From the NCBI GenBank assembly GCA_002362175.1, contig DETU01000027.1:3850-48646 (forward strand): a DNA stretch of 44,797 nt, written 5' to 3'. The stretch is from Ruminococcus sp. UBA3280. GTDB lineage: Bacteria; Bacillota; Clostridia; Oscillospirales; Ruminococcaceae. Shown here piece by piece: positions 33,437 to 41,157 of this stretch. The translations under genes and the position numbers were made by a program. The notes under the pieces were generated by a model that worked only from the letters and a program-made list of their open reading frames with translations, was not told the DNA's origin and made no database searches. Every line of letters begins with the position of its first letter. Positions within the stretch are counted from its first letter, which is position 1.

Positions 33437-33619
33437 CAGGGAGGATAAAGTGATTACAGGGACGATAATCAGCTGTTATAAATTCCTTTTTACAGAATTT
33501 TAAAGTTATAAAAGGTTTTTATTTTTATGATTTATCGTCCCTGATTTTTTTGAATAATCTTATTTTTTGGCTATATATAGCCAAAAATTGACAGGGATTA
33601 TAAATTTTTATCCTCCCTG
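33437..33619. repeat. Nested inverted-repeat element with five copies of a CAGGGANNATA motif
   Basis: Outer arms: 13-bp perfect inverted repeat (33437-33449, CAGGGAGGATAAA; 33607-33619). Inner arms: 12-bp perfect repeat (33457-33468, CAGGGACGATAA; 33532-33543). A further direct copy, CAGGGATTATA, lies near 33592. A separate 24-bp perfect palindrome (33564-33587, core GGCTATATATAGCC) sits between. The interior is very AT-rich. It lies in the gap between nfi and the thioesterase gene; no reading frame fits. It may be a short non-autonomous mobile element or a structured 5' leader; no clear target duplication is visible. Confidence 0.75.
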
Positions 33620-33625
33620 ACATAA

Positions 33626-34300
33626 TTATATCAGAACCGACCTTGCGGTATGTGTTTCAAGGTCGGCGAGCCTTGTCGGTACGGGAATATGACTGTCTTT
33701 CCCGACAGGTTTCATAGTGATTTCCGTTGCTGATTCAAGAGAAATAAAGTTTCCTGCGGACACAAAAACAGGTCTTACGCCCGTATGTGTTCTCAGGGTT
33801 CTTCCGTAAACCTCACCGTCGCACACTATATCCGTAAAACTTCCTGCCGGTATATCGGGGTCTGTGTAGTCAGGACCCTCACGGACACGGTAATAGCTTT
33901 TCGCAACACCGGTTGTGGCTTTATTCAGGTAAAAAGAAGCATGGGTAGCAATACCCATATGACGTGGGTGAAGAAAACCGTTTCCGTCGGACATAAACAA
34001 ACCGGGGTTAATATCAAGCTTTTTCACCGTTTCAGGAACCAACGGCAGTTCACGGAATGCAAGAAATCCGGCAATGTATGGTACTTCTGTTTTACCGCTG
34101 TACTGCTTTTTTTCCAGTACTTCATGGGTTATGAAGTCAATAACGACTATACAGCATACCGCATATTCCTGACCGTTCTTTGTCCGGTATGCAAGGTCAA
34201 CACCTGCAACCGTCTTTATATCGTCAGTCTTAAAGCTGTCAGTAAGATTTGTTTTTTCCCTGAAAGAGTTCTGTATATCAGGAAATTCCTGCTCATTCAT
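33626..34300 (-). CDS. nfi: Endonuclease V (deoxyinosine-specific)
   Basis: Cleaves the second bond 3' of deaminated adenine (inosine) in DNA. Motifs: VAGVDLAY near residue 32 with the first metal Asp, YIAGFLAFRELP near residue 76, FMSDGNGFLHPRHMGIATHAS near residue 102 holding catalytic Asp and His, and a C-terminal FVSAGNFISL. About 224 residues. The family usually reads Y.PG in the second motif; here it is YIAG. ATG 34300 has AGGTGA 5 nt upstream; a GTG at 34309 is possible. It begins 5 nt after the broken MORN gene. Confidence 0.93.
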   Translation of the reverse strand: MNEQEFPDIQNSFREKTNLTDSFKTDDIKTVAGVDLAYRTKNGQEYAVCCIVVIDFITHEVLEKKQYSGKTEVPYIAGFLAFRELPLVPETVKKLDINPGLFMSDGNGFLHPRHMGIATHASFYLNKATTGVAKSYYRVREGPDYTDPDIPAGSFTDIVCDGEVYGRTLRTHTGVRPVFVSAGNFISLESATEITMKPVGKDSHIPVPTRLADLETHTARSVLI

Positions 34301-34305
34301 AATAT

Positions 34306-34960
34306 TCACCTGATTTCATTTCCCCTTTCGTCAAAGCGTGTAACCTTATAAATTGTACCGTCATTTTTATACATGGTAACTTCCTTTAATATACCATTTT
34401 CGTACCACCTGCAATTTTTTAAGCTGTCAGACATTTCGGATAACTGACCACTTTTATAGTATTCAAGCTGTCCGCCCGACAAAACACCTTTTTTATACTC
34501 ATTTACTTTATGGATTCCGCCCGTAGGATAACAGAAATAAACCGTACCTGTAAATGCAGAATTATAATGGAAATTAACTTCACACATTATACTCTTACCT
34601 GATTTTCTGCCGTTTTCGTCATAGCAGGTTTTCCGACGATAATTTATATTGTCGTCTCTGTAACGCCCGGATAATTCTTTAAGCTGACCGTTTCCGTATC
34701 ATTCATAAATATAGAAATCGTCGTCAGTAAATAACGTATAACCTGACACCCGACCACTTTTATAAAACTCAACTTCCTCACCATACATATAGCCGTCTTT
34801 GTAGTAAGTGTAACCCGGAAGTGTACCGTCGGGAAAAAGTTCATAAATAAGTGCCGTAACAGGTTTACCGCCTTTATCCATAAGTAAAAAGGTTGTCGTC
34901 CCGGAGTATGCCGTTTGCTTTGACGTACTCTGCGGACAGTATTCCTGAAAAATCAAACAT
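34306..34960 (-). pseudogene. MORN-repeat (YwqK-like) gene broken by an in-frame TGA and a probable frameshift
   Basis: One frame runs from about 34945 to 34306 with a single stop, TGA at 34701-34699. Around it the reading is FYIYE-stop-YGNGQLKELSGRYRDD, and MORN-like proteins have Trp there (EWYGNGQLKE), so TGG to TGA is likely. Repeats of the form Y..G....Y.NG...G are seen on both sides (YKDGYMYGEEVEFYKSG, YKKGVLSGGQLEYYKSGQL, YENGILKEVTMYKNDG). The best start, ATG 34960, two nt after the ligase stop, lies in another frame for 28 codons (SGILSAEYVKANGILRDDN). One extra T in the run near 34890 would explain this. YwqK-like proteins are often antitoxins or immunity factors; function here is probably lost. 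Confidence 0.7.
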
Positions 34961-34962
34961 AA

Positions 34963-36597
34963 TCAGCTGTGTATCTGTGATGCGACAAGTCCCTCACCGC
35001 AGTAAATTTCACGAAGTTTCGGCTTTTCAATTTTACCCGTGGGATTTCTCGGAACGTCCGCAAAAATAATCCTGTGCGGTCTCTTGTAACGTGGGAGTTT
35101 CTGACAGAATGAATTTATTTCGTCTTCCGTGCAGGTACACCCCTCTTTTACAGAAATTACGGCTGCCGCAATTTCACCTAGTCTCTTGTCGGGCAGACCT
35201 ATAACGGCAACGTCCTTTACATCAGGGTGACTTCTTAAAAAGTCCTCAATCTGTACAGGGTAGAGATTCTCACCACCACTTATAATAACGTCTTTTTTAC
35301 GGTCAACAAGATAAATAAAACCGTCCTCGTCCTCCTGAGCCATATCGCCCGTAAACAGCCAGCCGTCACGGAGAGTTTCGGCGGTTGCCTTTTCGTCACG
35401 GTAATAGCAGGTCATCAGACCCGCACCCTTAACGCAGAGTTCACCTACTTCACCACGCTTTACAGTATTGCCGTTTTCGTCAGTAATTTTAACTTCCCAG
35501 CCATAGCCCGCCTTACCGATTGCACCGACCTTGTGTATATTCTCAACTCCGAGATGTACACAGCCCGGTCCTATGGATTCACTCAGACCATAGTTCGTAT
35601 CGTACTGATGATTTGGAAAAAGCTTTTTCCAGCGTGCAATAAGCGACGGCGGAACAGGCTGTGCGCCTATATGCATAAGTCTCCACTGTGAAAGGCTGTA
35701 ATCTTCAATATTTACTTCACCCCTGTCCACAGCGTCAAGAATATCCTGTGCCCACGGAACTAAAAGCCAGACAATAGTACAGCCCTCCTCCGAAACTGTT
35801 CTTAAAATTGATTCAGGCTTCACACCTTTAAGAAGAACAGCCTTGCTTCCCGAGTAAAGACTTCCGAACCAGTGCATTTTTGCACCTGTATGGTAAAGCG
35901 GAGGAATACAAAGAAAAACATCGTCTTTTGTCTGTCCGTGATGATTATGTTCAACTTTTGCGGAATGCATAAGACTTTCATGATTATGGAGTATTGCCTT
36001 CGGGAAACCTGTTGTTCCCGACGAAAAATAAATAGCCGCATCGTCTGAATCTTCAAGTTTTATTTCAGGTGCAGAACTGTGACAGTTGGCGGTGAGACTG
36101 TCGTAATGTTCAGCAAACGACGGACAACCCTCGCCCACATAGAAAAGCAGTCTGTTACGGCTTATTTCCTCGGCGATTTCCTCCACACGTCCTATAAATT
36201 CAGGACCGAACATAAGCACGTCCACTTCGGCAAGGTCAAGACAATATTTTATTTCGTCTGCCGTATATCTGAAATTAAGCGGTACAGCCAGAGCACCTGT
36301 TTTGAGGATTCCGAAATAAACGGGAAGCCATTCAAGACAGTTCATCAGAAGTATTCCCACCTTATCGCCCTTTTTAACGCCTCTTTCAAGAAGCAGGTTT
36401 GCAAAGCGGTTTGCCTTTTCATCAAAGACTTTCCAGGTTATTTCACGTCTGTAGTGACATAACGGATTTGGTTCAATAAGTTCGTATTCTTTCCATGTTA
36501 CACGTCTGATTTCCGTAATTGTCGGATTGACTTCTACAAGTGCAACATCGTCGCCGTATAATTCGGCGTTTCTTTTTAATAAATCTGTAATTGGCAT
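34963..36597 (-). CDS. Acyl-CoA synthetase (AMP-forming fatty acid/carboxylate CoA ligase)
   Basis: About 544 residues of the ANL superfamily. ATP loop YFSSGTTGFPKAI near residue 191, NYGLSESIGPG near residue 339, GWLFTGDMAQEDEDGFI near residue 413, hinge VDRKKDVIISGGENLYP, and the catalytic Lys in NPTGKIEKPKLRE near the end. Near the N-terminus two similar halves, RRVTWKEYELIEP and RREITWKVFDEKAN, flank a short insert; I recall the same in other gut Firmicute ligases. Acid substrate unknown. ATG 36597 follows AAAGG. It has its own promoter and a small inverted repeat in the leader. Confidence 0.88.
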   Translation of the reverse strand: MPITDLLKRNAELYGDDVALVEVNPTITEIRRVTWKEYELIEPNPLCHYRREITWKVFDEKANRFANLLLERGVKKGDKVGILLMNCLEWLPVYFGILKTGALAVPLNFRYTADEIKYCLDLAEVDVLMFGPEFIGRVEEIAEEISRNRLLFYVGEGCPSFAEHYDSLTANCHSSAPEIKLEDSDDAAIYFSSGTTGFPKAILHNHESLMHSAKVEHNHHGQTKDDVFLCIPPLYHTGAKMHWFGSLYSGSKAVLLKGVKPESILRTVSEEGCTIVWLLVPWAQDILDAVDRGEVNIEDYSLSQWRLMHIGAQPVPPSLIARWKKLFPNHQYDTNYGLSESIGPGCVHLGVENIHKVGAIGKAGYGWEVKITDENGNTVKRGEVGELCVKGAGLMTCYYRDEKATAETLRDGWLFTGDMAQEDEDGFIYLVDRKKDVIISGGENLYPVQIEDFLRSHPDVKDVAVIGLPDKRLGEIAAAVISVKEGCTCTEDEINSFCQKLPRYKRPHRIIFADVPRNPTGKIEKPKLREIYCGEGLVASQIHS

Positions 36598-36617
36598 TAT
36601 AAAATTCCTTTCCCGAA

Positions 36618-36639
36618 AAGCTTTAACATTTAAAAGCTT
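36618..36639. promoter_or_regulatory. Candidate operator: AAGCTTT inverted repeat before the acyl-CoA ligase
   Basis: AAGCTTT (36618-36624), 8 nt, AAAGCTT (36633-36639). It lies between promoter and start codon. Could bind a regulator; no known consensus matched. Confidence 0.3.
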
Positions 36640-36654
36640 CAAAGTGATAAAGTT

Positions 36655-36683
36655 ATTTTACCACAAAATCATATAAAAGTAAA
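36655..36683 (-). promoter_or_regulatory. Promoter of the acyl-CoA ligase gene
   Basis: Minus strand: TTTACT (36683-36678), 17-nt spacer, TAAAAT (36660-36655). The -35 box is weak (4 of 6). Confidence 0.55.
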
Positions 36684-36695
36684 TACCTTTTATAC

Positions 36696-36728
36696 AAAAA
36701 AACTGCCGGATATTACAATCCGACAGCT
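36696..36728 (-). terminator. Intrinsic terminator of the zinc-ribbon gene
   Basis: Minus strand: CTGTCGGAT (36726-36718) pairs with ATCCGGCAG (36711-36703), with one G-U pair, followed by seven U. Confidence 0.85.
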
Positions 36729-36743
36729 TATAAGACATTATAA

Positions 36744-37301
36744 TCAAAATTTCTTTCCGCAGTTTTCACAGAATATCTGACTCATTGCAGCAGGTTTTCC
36801 GCACTCTGTACATATTTTTACATCTTCCGATGTTTCAGAAGGAGCTGCTGCCTCACCTGCGGGAGCTGTTGCTGTATCTGCACTGTTTGCAACAGGTTCA
36901 GCGTTTATCGGTTCGGGAACAACAGCACTTTCAACCTTAGCACCGCACTTATCACAGAATTTCTGTCCCTTTGAAATGCTTGCACCGCAGTTTGCACAGG
37001 TAGTTTTGTCTTCAAGACTGTCAAGAATCTGACGGAGCTGTTCAATTCTTGCTCCCTTGCTTACTATCGTCTCAACCGCACCTGCACATTCAGGCTCGGG
37101 ATTTTCGGATATTCTGGAAAAATAAACTTTTCCTATGCTGACATATGCCGAAGTGATTTCATTTTCAAGAGAAGAAATTTCTTTCTTAATTCTTGACTTT
37201 TCAGCCATTTTCTTAGAACCGTCGGAAACGCTCTTTGCACCTTTTTCAACGGTATTGCCGACTTTGCCGGCTAAATCCTTTACCTGTTCAAGAAAACCCA
37301 T
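36744..37301 (-). CDS. Coiled-coil protein with two C-terminal zinc ribbons
   Basis: 186 residues. An amphipathic, Lys-rich helical N-terminal half (about 1-85, with ISSLENEITSAYVSIGKVYF) resembles many clostridial zinc-ribbon proteins. It is followed by zinc ribbon 1 (CANCG...CDKCG near residue 93), an Ala/Pro/Glu linker, and zinc ribbon 2 (CTECG...CENCGKKF) ending at the C-terminus. No enzyme domain or membrane segment. Molecular role unknown. ATG 37301 has GGAGG 9 nt upstream; a longer reading frame to 37397 covers the promoter and is rejected. Single-gene unit. Confidence 0.8.
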   Translation of the reverse strand: MGFLEQVKDLAGKVGNTVEKGAKSVSDGSKKMAEKSRIKKEISSLENEITSAYVSIGKVYFSRISENPEPECAGAVETIVSKGARIEQLRQILDSLEDKTTCANCGASISKGQKFCDKCGAKVESAVVPEPINAEPVANSADTATAPAGEAAAPSETSEDVKICTECGKPAAMSQIFCENCGKKF

Positions 37302-37335
37302 AAGTAAATACCTCCATAGAGAATAATATAATTGT

Positions 37336-37364
37336 ATTATATCACATATTTTTGTAATAGTCAA
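37336..37364 (-). promoter_or_regulatory. Promoter of the zinc-ribbon gene
   Basis: Minus strand: TTGACT (37364-37359), 17-nt spacer, TATAAT (37341-37336). Confidence 0.8.
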
Positions 37365-37384
37365 TAGAAAAATTTCACATTTTG

Positions 37385-38647
37385 TTATATACTGCAAAAT
37401 CTCAGTGAATTAACTGCCCTGAATACTGCCTCGGAAAAATCACTGCAGGTTGAAGAATAAAGCGTCATAATTGTATCGTCCGCAGAAATACAGTCACCTG
37501 CGGCACAGTTCATGACGATACCTGCCGACATATCAATAATATCGTCCTTTGTAAGCCTCCCTGCTCCGAGGATAAGGGAAGTCATGCCGATTTCCTCACT
37601 GTTTATTCCGAGAATCTTCATGTCATGCACTGCACGTACTTCATAGCTGTATCTCGGTTGCGGAAGAAGTGAAACGTCATCACATATACGGCTGTCACCG
37701 CCATGAAGTCTTATTGTTTCCCTGAAAACTTCAAGAGCCTTTCCCGAAGAAACGGCGTTTTCGGCAAGCAGCATACATTCTTCAAACGTACCTTTTCCCG
37801 CAAGTTCAAGCATATCGGCTGTAAGTTCCATACATAAATCATAAAGTCTGCCTTTATACTTTCCCTGAAGAATTTCAACGGCTTCCCTGACTTCAAGAGC
37901 GTTTCCTATATTGTTGCCGAGGGGGTTGTCCATATCCGTAACAACTGCACGGCACTTTTTTCCTGCTGATTTTCCTACCTTTTCCATAAGTAAAGCAAGT
38001 TTTTCCGCATCGCTCCGTGTTTTCATAAAAGCACCCGAACCGCATTTAACGTCAAGAAGAATACAGTCGGCATTGAGTGCAAGCTTTTTGCTCATGATAC
38101 TCGCACATATCAAAGGAATACTGTCAACAGTACCCGTTGCATTTCGGAGGGAATAAATTTTCTTGTCGGCAGGACAAAGATTACCACTCTGCGATATTAT
38201 TGAAAACCCCGTTTTCCGTACTGTTTCGGCAAATTCATAAAACGGAAGTTCTGTTCTGTAACCGCTTATACTTTCAAGCTTGTCAATCGTTCCGCCCGTA
38301 TGACCGAGACCCCTTCCCGACATCTTCGGAACGGCAATTCCGCACGCCGCCGCTGTCGGTCCTATTATAAGGCTTGTCTTGTCACCTACACCGCCCGTAC
38401 TGTGCTTATCTGCCGTAATCAAGCCAATCCCGCTCAAATCAAGTATATCACCGCTGTCACGCATTGCCTCTGTCAGTAAAATCGTTTCCTGTTCGGTAAG
38501 ACCGTTGATACAGACCGCCATAAGCCATGCCGACATCTGATAATCGGGAATTTTTCCGTCAGTATAATTTTCAACGAGCCATCTTATTTCTTTCTCTGTA
38601 AGTTCAGTGGATTTTTTTGTTTTGTTAATAATATCAATGGTATTCAT
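37385..38647 (-). CDS. deoA: Pyrimidine-nucleoside (thymidine) phosphorylase
   Basis: Splits thymidine/uridine with phosphate to free base and (deoxy)ribose 1-phosphate in nucleoside salvage. Motifs: YQMSAWLMAVCINGL near residue 37, ADKHSTGGVGDKTSLI near residue 79 (phosphate loop), KMSGRGLGHTGGTIDKLES near residue 112, and KLALNADCILLDVKCGSGAF near residue 187. The C-terminus is the family's hinge and cap domain. The 420-residue length is a little short of the usual ~430 but complete. ATG 38647 has a GGAGG site and its own promoter. Close relatives use uridine as well as thymidine, so specificity is open. Confidence 0.92.
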   Translation of the reverse strand: MNTIDIINKTKKSTELTEKEIRWLVENYTDGKIPDYQMSAWLMAVCINGLTEQETILLTEAMRDSGDILDLSGIGLITADKHSTGGVGDKTSLIIGPTAAACGIAVPKMSGRGLGHTGGTIDKLESISGYRTELPFYEFAETVRKTGFSIISQSGNLCPADKKIYSLRNATGTVDSIPLICASIMSKKLALNADCILLDVKCGSGAFMKTRSDAEKLALLMEKVGKSAGKKCRAVVTDMDNPLGNNIGNALEVREAVEILQGKYKGRLYDLCMELTADMLELAGKGTFEECMLLAENAVSSGKALEVFRETIRLHGGDSRICDDVSLLPQPRYSYEVRAVHDMKILGINSEEIGMTSLILGAGRLTKDDIIDMSAGIVMNCAAGDCISADDTIMTLYSSTCSDFSEAVFRAVNSLRFCSI

Positions 38648-38671
38648 AATTTTCCACCTCCTGTTACATTC

Positions 38672-38700
38672 ATTTTACCATATCTGCAATAATTTTTCAA
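38672..38700 (-). promoter_or_regulatory. Promoter of deoA
   Basis: Minus strand: TTGAAA (38700-38695), 17-nt spacer, TAAAAT (38677-38672). Confidence 0.7.
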
Positions 38701-38728
38701 TAGTTTTTATAAAAAAACTGTCATAAAT

Positions 38729-38983
38729 CTACAAATATTTCAGTATTACAAGTCCCACAACAAAAGGCACGCCAAGAACCGCACTTCCGCTTACATTAAA
38801 AAGATTCAGCGGAACGTCAGCACCGATAAAACCGCCGTACTTATTAAGGATAAAAAGTGCGGCTGTCCCTGTAAACACACCGAAAATTAATGACAATATT
38901 TTTCTGTCACGTCTCATATAGTATATCAGCATTATCAGCACAACGCCTGTACAGATAAGTCCGAAAATCAAATCTGTCCTCAT
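38729..38983 (-). CDS. BofA-like small membrane protein
   Basis: 84 residues with two to three hydrophobic segments. The C-terminal part LNKYGGFIGADVPLNLFNVSGSAVLGVPFVVGLVILKYL, seen at residues 46-84, follows the pattern of BofA, the inhibitor of sigma-K processing in spore formers: N..GG..G...P.N......S..LG.P...GL..LK. BofA-like proteins also occur in clostridia not known to form spores, so the role here is uncertain. Last of four small genes read on the minus strand. Confidence 0.65.
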   Translation of the reverse strand: MRTDLIFGLICTGVVLIMLIYYMRRDRKILSLIFGVFTGTAALFILNKYGGFIGADVPLNLFNVSGSAVLGVPFVVGLVILKYL

Positions 38984-38997
38984 TTTTGCAACCTTTC

Positions 38998-39273
38998 TCA
39001 GAGTAATATGTAGCCGAGAGCGAGAATAAGCTTCATATCCGCACCTTCCTTTGCAAGAAGAAATATAAGTGCGATAACAAGAAGTTTATCGCTGTCATGA
39101 CTATTTCCGATAATTTTTTCAATAATCTGTTTAAATGAATCCGTTGTTTTTTCAACGTCGTCCCGAAAATCAGACAGCCGAGGTTCACTGACATCATTCT
39201 GCTTGACAGGCGGTATATCCGCCCTGCGAAAATATTCACGGTTATATCTCCTGCTGTTATCAAATACCGACAT
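38998..39273 (-). CDS. Small clostridial protein with hydrophobic C-terminal tail, function unknown
   Basis: 91 residues. The charged N-terminal two-thirds (many Arg, Asp, Lys) has no recognisable fold. The tail DSDKLLVIALIFLLAKEGAD then LILALGYILL forms one or two membrane segments; I recall this tail pattern from small clostridial proteins. ATG 39273 has GGAGG. 14 nt before the BofA-like gene and 18 nt after the previous one, so co-transcribed. Confidence 0.6.
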   Translation of the reverse strand: MSVFDNSRRYNREYFRRADIPPVKQNDVSEPRLSDFRDDVEKTTDSFKQIIEKIIGNSHDSDKLLVIALIFLLAKEGADMKLILALGYILL

Positions 39274-39291
39274 CAGTTAACCTCCTGTCCG

Positions 39292-39666
39292 TTATAAAAT
39301 ATCGTTCAGCAGACCTGTTTCCTTTGCTATATTCCAGACTGCCATAAGTTTAAGGAGTTTTATTGCCTTGTCAACTTTCTGCTGTCTTTCTTCTTTAAGA
39401 TGCGGTTTAAGGGCAAGAAGCAATTCTGTGTTTTTGTCATTCTGCGAAAATGTTCCCATAAGTTCGGTAATTTTCATAATTGAACTTATATCGGGAAAAT
39501 TCCCTCCTTCGCTTTCACCGCAGTCATTGGTTTTTGTATTATCCGTACAGTTTTCGCTTTCAGAAGATTTTGTTTCATTCATAAGTAACTGTGCGAGTTC
39601 GGAAAGCTGTTTCATACTTTCCTCGTCTGAAAGCAGTTTCCCGATTTTTTCCATTGTATCGTCCAC
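39292..39666 (-). CDS. Small helical protein of unknown function
   Basis: 124 residues from GTG 39666 (GGAG 8 nt upstream). N-terminal helix MEKIGKLLSDEESMKQLSEL, a Ser/Glu/Asn-rich linker (about 35-58), then helices with LLLALKPHLKEERQQKVDKA and a C-terminal KLMAVWNIAKETGLLNDIL. No signal or membrane segment. Comparable proteins are found beside the 91-residue type in clostridia, from memory; no function is known to me. Confidence 0.6.
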   Translation of the reverse strand: MDDTMEKIGKLLSDEESMKQLSELAQLLMNETKSSESENCTDNTKTNDCGESEGGNFPDISSIMKITELMGTFSQNDKNTELLLALKPHLKEERQQKVDKAIKLLKLMAVWNIAKETGLLNDIL

Positions 39667-39684
39667 AGAAATAACTCCTTTTTA

Positions 39685-39933
39685 TTATTCACCCGAGAGT
39701 TTTTTATAGAGTGCCTTTGCCTGCGGAGTACTCATCATTTTTTCAACAAGTTTAGGATTGTTTACCGCCTGCTGAAATTTTGCTGCATCGTTCTTGTTCA
39801 TTGCTGAAATTGCACTGTCAAATTTTCCTGCCTCAAGTTCCTTTTTAAGCTTATCGGGCGGAACACCTATTTTTTTGCTTACCGCCTCAAGAAGTCCGTT
39901 AATTTTTTTAGGGTCAATATTGTTGCCGTTCAT
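39685..39933 (-). CDS. Small helical protein of unknown function
   Basis: 82 residues from ATG 39933, chosen because GGAGG precedes it; the frame stays open to 39969 without support. Predicted all-helical: IDPKKINGLLEAVSKKIGVP, then DKLKKELEAGKFDSAI, then KFQQAVNNPKLVEKMMS and a short tail. First of the four small co-directional genes at 39933-38729. Confidence 0.6.
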   Translation of the reverse strand: MNGNNIDPKKINGLLEAVSKKIGVPPDKLKKELEAGKFDSAISAMNKNDAAKFQQAVNNPKLVEKMMSTPQAKALYKKLSGE

Positions 39934-39963
39934 AATTTCCTCCGTAAAATTTATTTTATACAC

Positions 39964-39992
39964 TTGCAATTCCTGATTTTATGTGTTATAAT
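39964..39992 (+). promoter_or_regulatory. Promoter of the phosphodiesterase gene
   Basis: TTGCAA (39964-39969), 17-nt spacer, TATAAT (39987-39992), 45 nt before the start codon. Confidence 0.6.
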
Positions 39993-40037
39993 TAAACAAC
40001 AGATTTTTCCTATACTTTTAAAAAGGGGGTTTTCCTA

Positions 40038-40532
40038 TTGCGTATAATAGTTATATCAGACACCCACGGAAGCTACTCCGCTATTGAAAACGTCTTTCTC
40101 CGCAATACCGACGCTGACTGGTTCTTTCATCTCGGTGACGGTGAACGTGAACTCGACCGCTTTATTATTGCAAATCCGATGTTTTCACAAAAAATTATTC
40201 ACGTTGCCGGTAACTGCGACTATAACAGTTTAAGTCATGACGTTTTCACCCTGCCTGTAATGAACTGTAAGATTTTAGCTACCCACGGTCATATGCACGG
40301 CGTTAAAAGTTCACTCGAACCGCTAAAAAAACTTGCATCAGAAAACGGCTGTAATATAGTTCTCTACGGACATACTCACGAGCGTTTCATGTCTTATGAG
40401 AACGGTATCTACATCATGAATCCGGGAAGTGCGTCATGTCCCCGTGATTGCAAACCGTCATCATTCGGTCATATCGACATAACCCCCGACGGTGTAGTGA
40501 TGAATATTGCTGATGTCACCCCTCTTAAATAG
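40038..40532 (+). CDS. YfcE/MJ0936-type metallo-phosphodiesterase
   Basis: 164-residue cytoplasmic calcineurin-fold enzyme. Two-metal motifs in order: VISDTHGSYS near residue 4, FHLGDGERE near residue 33, VAGNCDYNS near residue 58, ATHGHMHGVK near residue 78, YGHTHERF near residue 107, and NPGSASCPR near residue 124. Natural substrate unknown; relatives cleave artificial phosphodiesters. The start is TTG 40038, with AGGGGG 9 nt upstream and the family's MRI.VISDTHG beginning there. Confidence 0.9.
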   Translation: MRIIVISDTHGSYSAIENVFLRNTDADWFFHLGDGERELDRFIIANPMFSQKIIHVAGNCDYNSLSHDVFTLPVMNCKILATHGHMHGVKSSLEPLKKLASENGCNIVLYGHTHERFMSYENGIYIMNPGSASCPRDCKPSSFGHIDITPDGVVMNIADVTPLK

Positions 40533-40565
40533 TATATGCGTAATTTTAAAGGAATGTGACATTTT

Positions 40566-41117
40566 ATGGAAAATAATTATTTTAAAAACCTTAAAATGCT
40601 GAAACGATGTGAAAGAATCTATAAGCTTATTTTCTTGACTTATTTCATATCATGCATACCCGTCACCGTCATAACACTCATATACGGCTCTATGGCTCTC
40701 GCAACGGTAAGCAATAATGTTTTCCGTTTTACCGCAACAATGATTCTTTCACTCGCACTTTTCGGAATGGGACTTCTAAGTGTCTACAAAAAAGAAAAAA
40801 AGTTCACATATCTGCCTGTACCTGTTGCAATACTCCTGTCAGCTGTCAACAGCTTTGCCGAGATGGACTTTCTGAATATTCTTTCACTATATTCTCTCGG
40901 AAGCACATACATATTCATAGCAGTTGCATCGTCAGTGATTCTTACATTCACACACAAAACTTACCATTATCTTGAACAGCATGACGGTTTTCCGTACTTC
41001 AACGAACGTTTCGAGGAAAACAAAAACAGTCTCAGCAATTTCAACAACAATAATCCCTATCAGCAGACAATGGAAAAATACAAAAAATCTTCTTCGGGAA
41101 AAATGGACGATATATAA
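40566..41117 (+). CDS. Four-segment membrane protein of unknown function
   Basis: 183 residues. Short charged N-terminus, four hydrophobic segments (about 19-45, 53-72, 80-96 and 105-127), then a hydrophilic Asn-rich cytoplasmic tail (FNNNNPYQQTMEKYKKSSSG). No family recognised. Begins 33 nt after the phosphodiesterase stop, so probably in the same transcript. Confidence 0.65.
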   Translation: MENNYFKNLKMLKRCERIYKLIFLTYFISCIPVTVITLIYGSMALATVSNNVFRFTATMILSLALFGMGLLSVYKKEKKFTYLPVPVAILLSAVNSFAEMDFLNILSLYSLGSTYIFIAVASSVILTFTHKTYHYLEQHDGFPYFNERFEENKNSLSNFNNNNPYQQTMEKYKKSSSGKMDDI

Positions 41118-41120
41118 CAA

Positions 41121-41156
41121 AAAAACGGTCATATCAGATATGACCGTTTTTGTATT
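41121..41156. terminator. Bidirectional terminator between the membrane protein gene and hydA
   Basis: AAAAACGGTCATATC (41121-41135) and GATATGACCGTTTTT (41137-41151) form a 15-bp stem with a tiny loop and A/T-runs on both flanks. It serves both converging transcripts. Confidence 0.9.
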
Positions 41157-41157
41157 T

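Noticed and set aside
33437..33619. CRISPR array
   Set aside because: Motif copies are short, in both orientations, and irregularly spaced; no spacer pattern and no cas genes.
33785..34351. A 188-codon open frame on the plus strand
   Set aside because: Antisense to nfi; composition is that of a reverse-strand shadow.
34306..34960. Selenocysteine codon at TGA 34701-34699
   Set aside because: No downstream SECIS-like hairpin was noticed and the repeat pattern calls for Trp, so a nonsense change is simpler.
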